From assembly GCA_030272155.1 (NCBI GenBank), contig CP126194.1, positions 5,447,501-5,511,500 on the forward strand: a stretch of DNA of 64,000 nt. The letters are read 5' to 3'. Position numbers and translations under genes: made by a program. The notes beneath the pieces were generated by a model that did not search any database, was not told the DNA's origin, and saw only the letters and a list, made by a program, of their open reading frames with translations. Each line of letters begins with the position of its first letter. Position 1 is the stretch's first letter. This DNA comes from Tetradesmus obliquus. Taxonomy: Eukaryota > Chlorophyta > Chlorophyceae > Sphaeropleales > Scenedesmaceae. This document shows, piece after piece, positions 59,987-64,000 of this stretch.

Positions 59987-60320
59987 TCACATGCCAGCCG
60001 CGCTGGCCCGAACCTTGATGCGCCCATTTGCGCCCATCCTATACAGTGCTCCCCACTTCTGCTCAAAGTCAACAAGTTTGATCTCAGGCGACCTTCCCTG
60101 CAGCCATGCAAACGGTATCCCACAACCTATCCTAACATCTACTTCCACCCTATCCCACTCCCTCTGAATTTGCTGCCGCAGCTCTGCCAGAAACCTACAC
60201 GCCACAGCCTTAGCAGCGTATGATGAGCTGCCCGGCTCGCCAGTTGTACCCCGTTGATTGCCCATGCTGCTGCTGTTGCTGCTGCTGTCCTCTGCATCGC
60301 TGATGCCGTGGCTCTGAGAT
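59987..60320 (-). pseudogene. LINE ORF2 C-terminal remnant in H'
   Basis: The minus-strand frame is open from the normal ORF2 stop to the poly(T) of the nested I'. It matches 15353-15686 except for isolated substitutions (for example MGNQRG for MGSQRG). It has no catalytic domain. Confidence 0.87.
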
Positions 60321-60641
60321 TTTTTTTTTTTTTTTTTTTGAAGCAAGAACGTTACAAGGGCTGACCTAAATAACTGTGCACTTGCTCCATAAAAAGATCC
60401 ATTGAGAGAGTGAGGCAACCTGTTCCGCACTCACTCCACAGGTCTCTTGTACCAAGAGACGCTGTCACACGATCATGCAGACAGCCCCTTGCGGAGCAGC
60501 CCCGAAAGGCATCCAGGACCTGACCGAGTGCCCAGACTCCACTAAAATCACAGTCGCGCAATGACGCCCTGTGATGTGTGACATACCGTGACTGGCCCTT
60601 GAAACAAAATCTGTCCATGGCGTAACTGTCAGCTATCACTG
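60321..60641 (-). mobile_element. LINE 3' fragment I' nested in H'
   Basis: Duplicate of fragment I: poly(T), ~300 bp of 3' UTR to agctatcactg, the same short TSD (ctgagat) and the shared variant gacgccctgtgatg. Confidence 0.9.
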
Positions 60642-60772
60642 AGATTGAGAATTGCTGCCTGCATTGGGGCTGCCGCTGCCATCGCTGCCATCTGCACTGG
60701 CCACAATCACGCCAGCCCTGATGCTGCTGCAGCGCACCACCCAAATGGACTCCAGCAGCAGCAGACGCAGCT

Positions 60773-62652
60773 TTTTTTTCCACTTGAAAACTCACTGGAC
60801 CGCTCATATTCCCACTGGTCCCTTTTCTCCCGTACGTTCCACCAACCAGCATGTGAGGTTTTCACCTGCCTAGGACAGACATGCGTAGCCAAGGGGAGCG
60901 GCCCTCAAAGCGCCGCTACGGGCGAATGTTCGGTCCGGCGTGCCGGCTGGCCCAATATAGGAAGCTGCTTGGTGTGCATCGTGAAAGTTGATTTTTGTTA
61001 TAACTCTTTGTAAAATGTTAATACAGGAATTTTAAAGCCATACGAATGTCCAGGGTGCAGGATGCAGGTTGGCAAGGGTTGCGGTGCATCGCCACTGGAA
61101 ACTCACTGGACCGCTAAAATTCCTACTGGTCGCTTTTCTCCCGTACGTTCCACCAACCAGCATGTGAGGTTTTCACCTGCCTAGGACAGACATGCGTAGC
61201 CAAGCGGAGCGGCCCTCAAAGCGCCGCTACGGGCGAATGTTCGGTCCGGCGTGCCGGCTGGCCCAATATAGAAAGCTGCTTGGTGTGCATCGTGAAAGTT
61301 GATTTTTGTTATAACTCTTTGTAAAATGTTAATACATGAATTTAAAAGCCATACGAATGTCCAGGGTGCAGGATGCAGGTTGGCAAGGGTTGCGGTGCAT
61401 CGCCACTGGAAACTCACTGGACCGCTAAAATTCCTACTGGTCGCTTTTCTCCCGTACGTTCCACCAACCAGCATGTGAGGTTTTCACCTGCCTAGGACAG
61501 ACATGCGTAGCCAAGCGGAGCGGCCCTCAAAGCGCCGCTACGGGCGAATGTTCGGTCCGGCGTGCCGGCTGGCCCAATATAGGAAGCTGCTTGGTGTGCA
61601 TCGTGAAAGTTGATTTTTGTTATAACTCTTTGTAAAATGTTAATATATGAATTTTAAAGCCATACGAATGTCCAGTGTGCAGGATGCAGGTTGGCAAGGG
61701 TTGCGGTGCATCGCCACTGGAAACTTTTTTTTCCACTTGAAAACTCACTCGACCGCTGAAATTCCTACTGGTCGCTTTTCTCCCGTACGTTCCACCAACC
61801 AGCATGTGAGGTTTTCACCTGCCTAGGACAGACATGCGTAGCCAAGGGGAGCGGCCCTCAAAGCGCCGCTACGGGCGAATGTTCGGTCCGGCGTGCCGGC
61901 TGGCCCAATATAGGAAGCTGCTTGGTGTGCATCGTGAATGTTGATTTTTGTTATAACTCTTTGTAAAATGTTAATATATGAGTTTTAAAGCCATAGGAAT
62001 GTCCAGTGTGCAGGATGCAGTTTTATTTTTATTTGTTTGATGCAGGTTGGCAAGGGTTGCGGTGCATCGCCACTGGAAACTTTTTTTTCCACTTGAAAAC
62101 TCACTGGACCGCTGAAATTCCTACTGGTCCCTTTTCTCCCGTACGTTCCACCAACCAGCATGCGAGGTTTTCACCTGCCTAGGACAGACATGCGTAGCCA
62201 AGGGGAGCGGCCCTCAAAGCGCCGCTACGGGCGAATGTTCGGTCCGGCGTGCCGGCTGGCCCAATATAGAAAGCTGCTTGGTGTGCATCGTGAAAGTTGA
62301 TTTTTGTTATAACTCTTTGTAAAATGTTAATATATGAATTTTAAAGCCATACGAATGTGCAGGGTGCAGGATGCAGGTTGGCAAGGGTTGCGGTGCATCG
62401 CCACTGTAAACTTTTTTTTTCCACTGGAAACTCACTGGACCGCTAAAATTCCTACTGGTCGCTTTTCTCCCGTACGTTCCACCAACCAGCATGTGAGGTT
62501 TTCACCTGCCTAGGACAGACATGCGTAGCCAAGCGGAGCGGCCCTCAATGCGCCGCTACGGGCGAATGTTCGGTCCGGCGTGCCGGCTGGCCCAATATAG
62601 AAAGCTGCTTGGTGTGCATCGTGAAAGTTGATTTTTGTTATAACTCTTTGTA
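60773..62652 (+). repeat. Satellite, segmental duplicate of 16140-19028
   Basis: About six monomers in the same order and with the same rare variants as 16140-19028 (ctcatattcc, atacaggaatttt, gaatttaaaagcc, gaatgttg, catgcgagg). It lacks the F1/F2 insertion and the 846-bp duplication; the empty F site is gatgcagtttt at 62014-62024. It has a private gcggccctcaatgcgcc variant near 62545. Confidence 0.93.
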
Positions 62653-63454
62653 TTTTTTTTTTTTTTGAAGCAAGAACGTTACAAGGGCTGACCTAAATAA
62701 CTGTGCACTTGCTCCATAAAAAGATCCATTGAGAGAGTGAGGCAACCTGTTCCGCACTCACTCCACAGGTCTCTTGTACCAAGAGACGCTGTCACACGAT
62801 CATGCAGACAGCCCCTTGCGGAGCAGCCCCGAAAGGCATCCAGGACCTGACCGAGTGCCCAGACTCCACTAAAATCACAGTCGCGCAATGACGTCCTGTG
62901 ATGTGTGACATACCGTGACTGGCCCTTGAAACAAAATCTGTCCATGGCGTAACTGTCAGCTATCACTGCATGGTGACTTGTACACCTCTACAAGCTGCAC
63001 TTTACAGGCAGCATTACGACACCTACACAAGACGCCTATTAACAGGTGACGGATTGTCGACACAGACAATCCCCACCTGACTATTCATTGACTCTCCACT
63101 GCATGCAAAGCACATCCTGCTACTGACCGAACATACACCTATGAGATATGTGGCATTCTGTAGGAAATGACACCACCTCAGGCACACAAAGCCACACACA
63201 CACAAACTAATCCACACATGCTGCACACATCCTCGTACACTGCTACCCACACGCACGCATACATAACGTACTCTGCTGCCCACTCACATGCATACATAAC
63301 GTATCCCGGCCATCAACTTAGCCTTTGCCATACTATTTTGCAACCCATCACAACGAGGAACGACGGCCACTACTCCAACGAATGCATTGTACACCCCGCC
63401 CGAACCGTCAAAACAGACCACCACGCCTCGTAGACCCGTGCCCAATCCATCCCT
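62653..63454 (-). mobile_element. LINE 3' fragment J' (minus strand)
   Basis: Duplicate of J: poly(T) 62653-62666, 3' UTR to ccatccct, right flank aactttttgta with the same TSD mismatch. It shares attaacagg and ctccactgcatgc with J. Confidence 0.93.
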
Positions 63455-63530
63455 AACTTTTTGTAAAATGTTAATACATGAATTTTAAAGCCATACGAAT
63501 GTCCAGGGTGCAGGATGCAGGTTGGCAAGG
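63455..63530 (+). repeat. Satellite remnant between J' and K'
   Basis: 76 bp, equivalent to 19828-19903, ending gcaggttggcaagg. Confidence 0.9.
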
Positions 63531-63665
63531 TTTTTTTTTTTTTTTTGAAGCAAGAACGTTACAAGGGCTGACCTAAATAACTGTGCACTTGCTCCATAAA
63601 AAGATCCATTGAGAGAGTGAGGCAACCTGTTCCGCACTCACTCCACAGGTCTCTTGTACCAAGAG
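63531..63665 (-). mobile_element. LINE 3' fragment K' (minus strand, rearranged)
   Basis: Same left junction as K, with poly(T) 63531-63546. The minus-strand LINE sequence stops at ccaagag within the hairpin and is joined directly to plus-strand LINE sequence (63666). K at 19904-20396 continues for another ~360 bp, so K' was altered after the duplication. Confidence 0.85.
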
Positions 63666-63810
63666 GATAGGTTGTGGGATACCGTTTGCATGGCTGCAGG
63701 GAAGGTCGCCTGAGATCAAACTTGTTGACTTTGAGCAGAAGTGGGGAGCACTGTATAGGATGGGCGCAAATGGGCGCATCAAGGTTCGGGCCAGCGCGGC
63801 TGGCATGTGA
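63664..63810 (+). pseudogene. LINE ORF2 C-terminal remnant in copy S
   Basis: Forty-eight codons from RIGCGIPFAW to the terminal AAGM and stop. It has no start codon or domain. Confidence 0.8.
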
Positions 63811-64000
63811 GGGATGGATTGGGCACGGGTCTACGAGGCGTGGTGGTCTGTTTTGACGGTTCGGGCAGGGTGTACAATGCATTCGTTGGAGTAGTGGCCG
63901 TCGTTCCTCGTTGTGATGTGTTGCAAAATAGTATGGCAAAGGCTAAGTTGATGGCCGGGATACGTTATGTATGCATGTGAGTGGGTAGCAGAGTACGTTA
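63666..64000 (+). mobile_element. LINE copy S, plus strand, running off the window
   Basis: LINE sequence in plus orientation from gataggttgtgggatacc: the last 48 codons of ORF2, stop at 63808-63810, then 3' UTR to the window edge within the 33-bp repeats. It abuts K' head-on with 2-3 bp of microhomology (agg). It may be a separate insertion, a product of recombination, or the inverted 5' part of K'; the right end is not visible. Confidence 0.85.

Larger units (their letters stand above)
59665..60772 (-). mobile_element. LINE copy H', right part (with nested I')
   Basis: The continuation of H' after the full-length insertion: TSD 59665-59675, the rest of the 3' UTR, then the ORF2 C-terminus (stop at 59987-59989) on the minus strand. 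It is interrupted by I' at 60321-60641 and ends at about 60772 (gcagacgcagc). The satellite resumes at ttttttttccacttgaaaac without a TSD, as in H. SSSNSSS subfamily. Confidence 0.93.

Noticed and set aside
1-64000. Telomere or subtelomere
   Set aside because: No TTTAGGG, TTTTAGGG or TTAGGG arrays are seen on either strand.
63531-64000. Twin-priming inversion of one LINE insertion
   Set aside because: The paralogous insertion K at 19904-20396 shares the left junction and is not inverted, so later rearrangement is more likely. It cannot be fully excluded because the right end is outside the window.

Overview
The window is a eukaryotic satellite array with LINE retrotransposons inserted into it; no single-copy host gene, rRNA gene, CRISPR array or bacterial-type operon is visible. 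About 60% is a head-to-tail satellite with monomers of two main lengths, 311 and 331 bp. About 40% consists of copies of one non-LTR retrotransposon family of the L1 type (apurinic-like endonuclease, reverse transcriptase, C-terminal CCHC zinc-binding motif, poly(A) tail). The glutamine- and alanine-rich proteins encoded by CAG/GCA runs, together with LINE-in-satellite clustering, suggest a chlorophyte green alga and a centromere-like locus. This is an inference; the host cannot be identified from the window alone.

Layout. 1-4578: satellite with three small LINE 3' fragments. 4579-10452: a 5.9-kb 5'-truncated LINE with an uninterrupted ORF2 frame. 10453-23183: satellite broken by many solo or nested 3' LINE fragments (E, E2, G, H, I, F1, F2, J, K, L). 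23184-30794: satellite with a 1,635-bp higher-order period. 30795-33017: a 1,271-bp tandem duplication whose unit carries a LINE fragment fused to an 87-bp-arm fold-back sequence containing tRNA-like A and B boxes. 33018-50429: the longest satellite run, with successive local higher-order periods of 1,925, 661 and 2,878 bp. 50430-60772: an old minus-strand LINE fragment (H') split by an 8,746-bp full-length LINE (50919-59664). 60773-64000: satellite and LINE fragments that repeat, insertion for insertion, the organisation at 16.1-20.4 kb.

The full-length LINE has a 447-bp 5' UTR, ORF1 (701 codons), and ORF2 that begins in a TAATG stop-start overlap. A 3' UTR with hairpins and 33-bp repeats and a 24-nt poly(A) tail follow. 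Its ORF2 has a one-base insertion relative to the truncated copy at 4.6-9.6 kb, so no copy here is clearly autonomous. The element and the satellite shape each other. Target-site duplications (TSDs) show repeated insertion into a few positions of the monomer. The 331-bp monomer itself looks like a 311-bp monomer plus a tail-only insertion (12-bp duplication plus eight T). Segmental duplication of the satellite then multiplies old insertions, and filled versus empty sites in the duplicates give an order of events.
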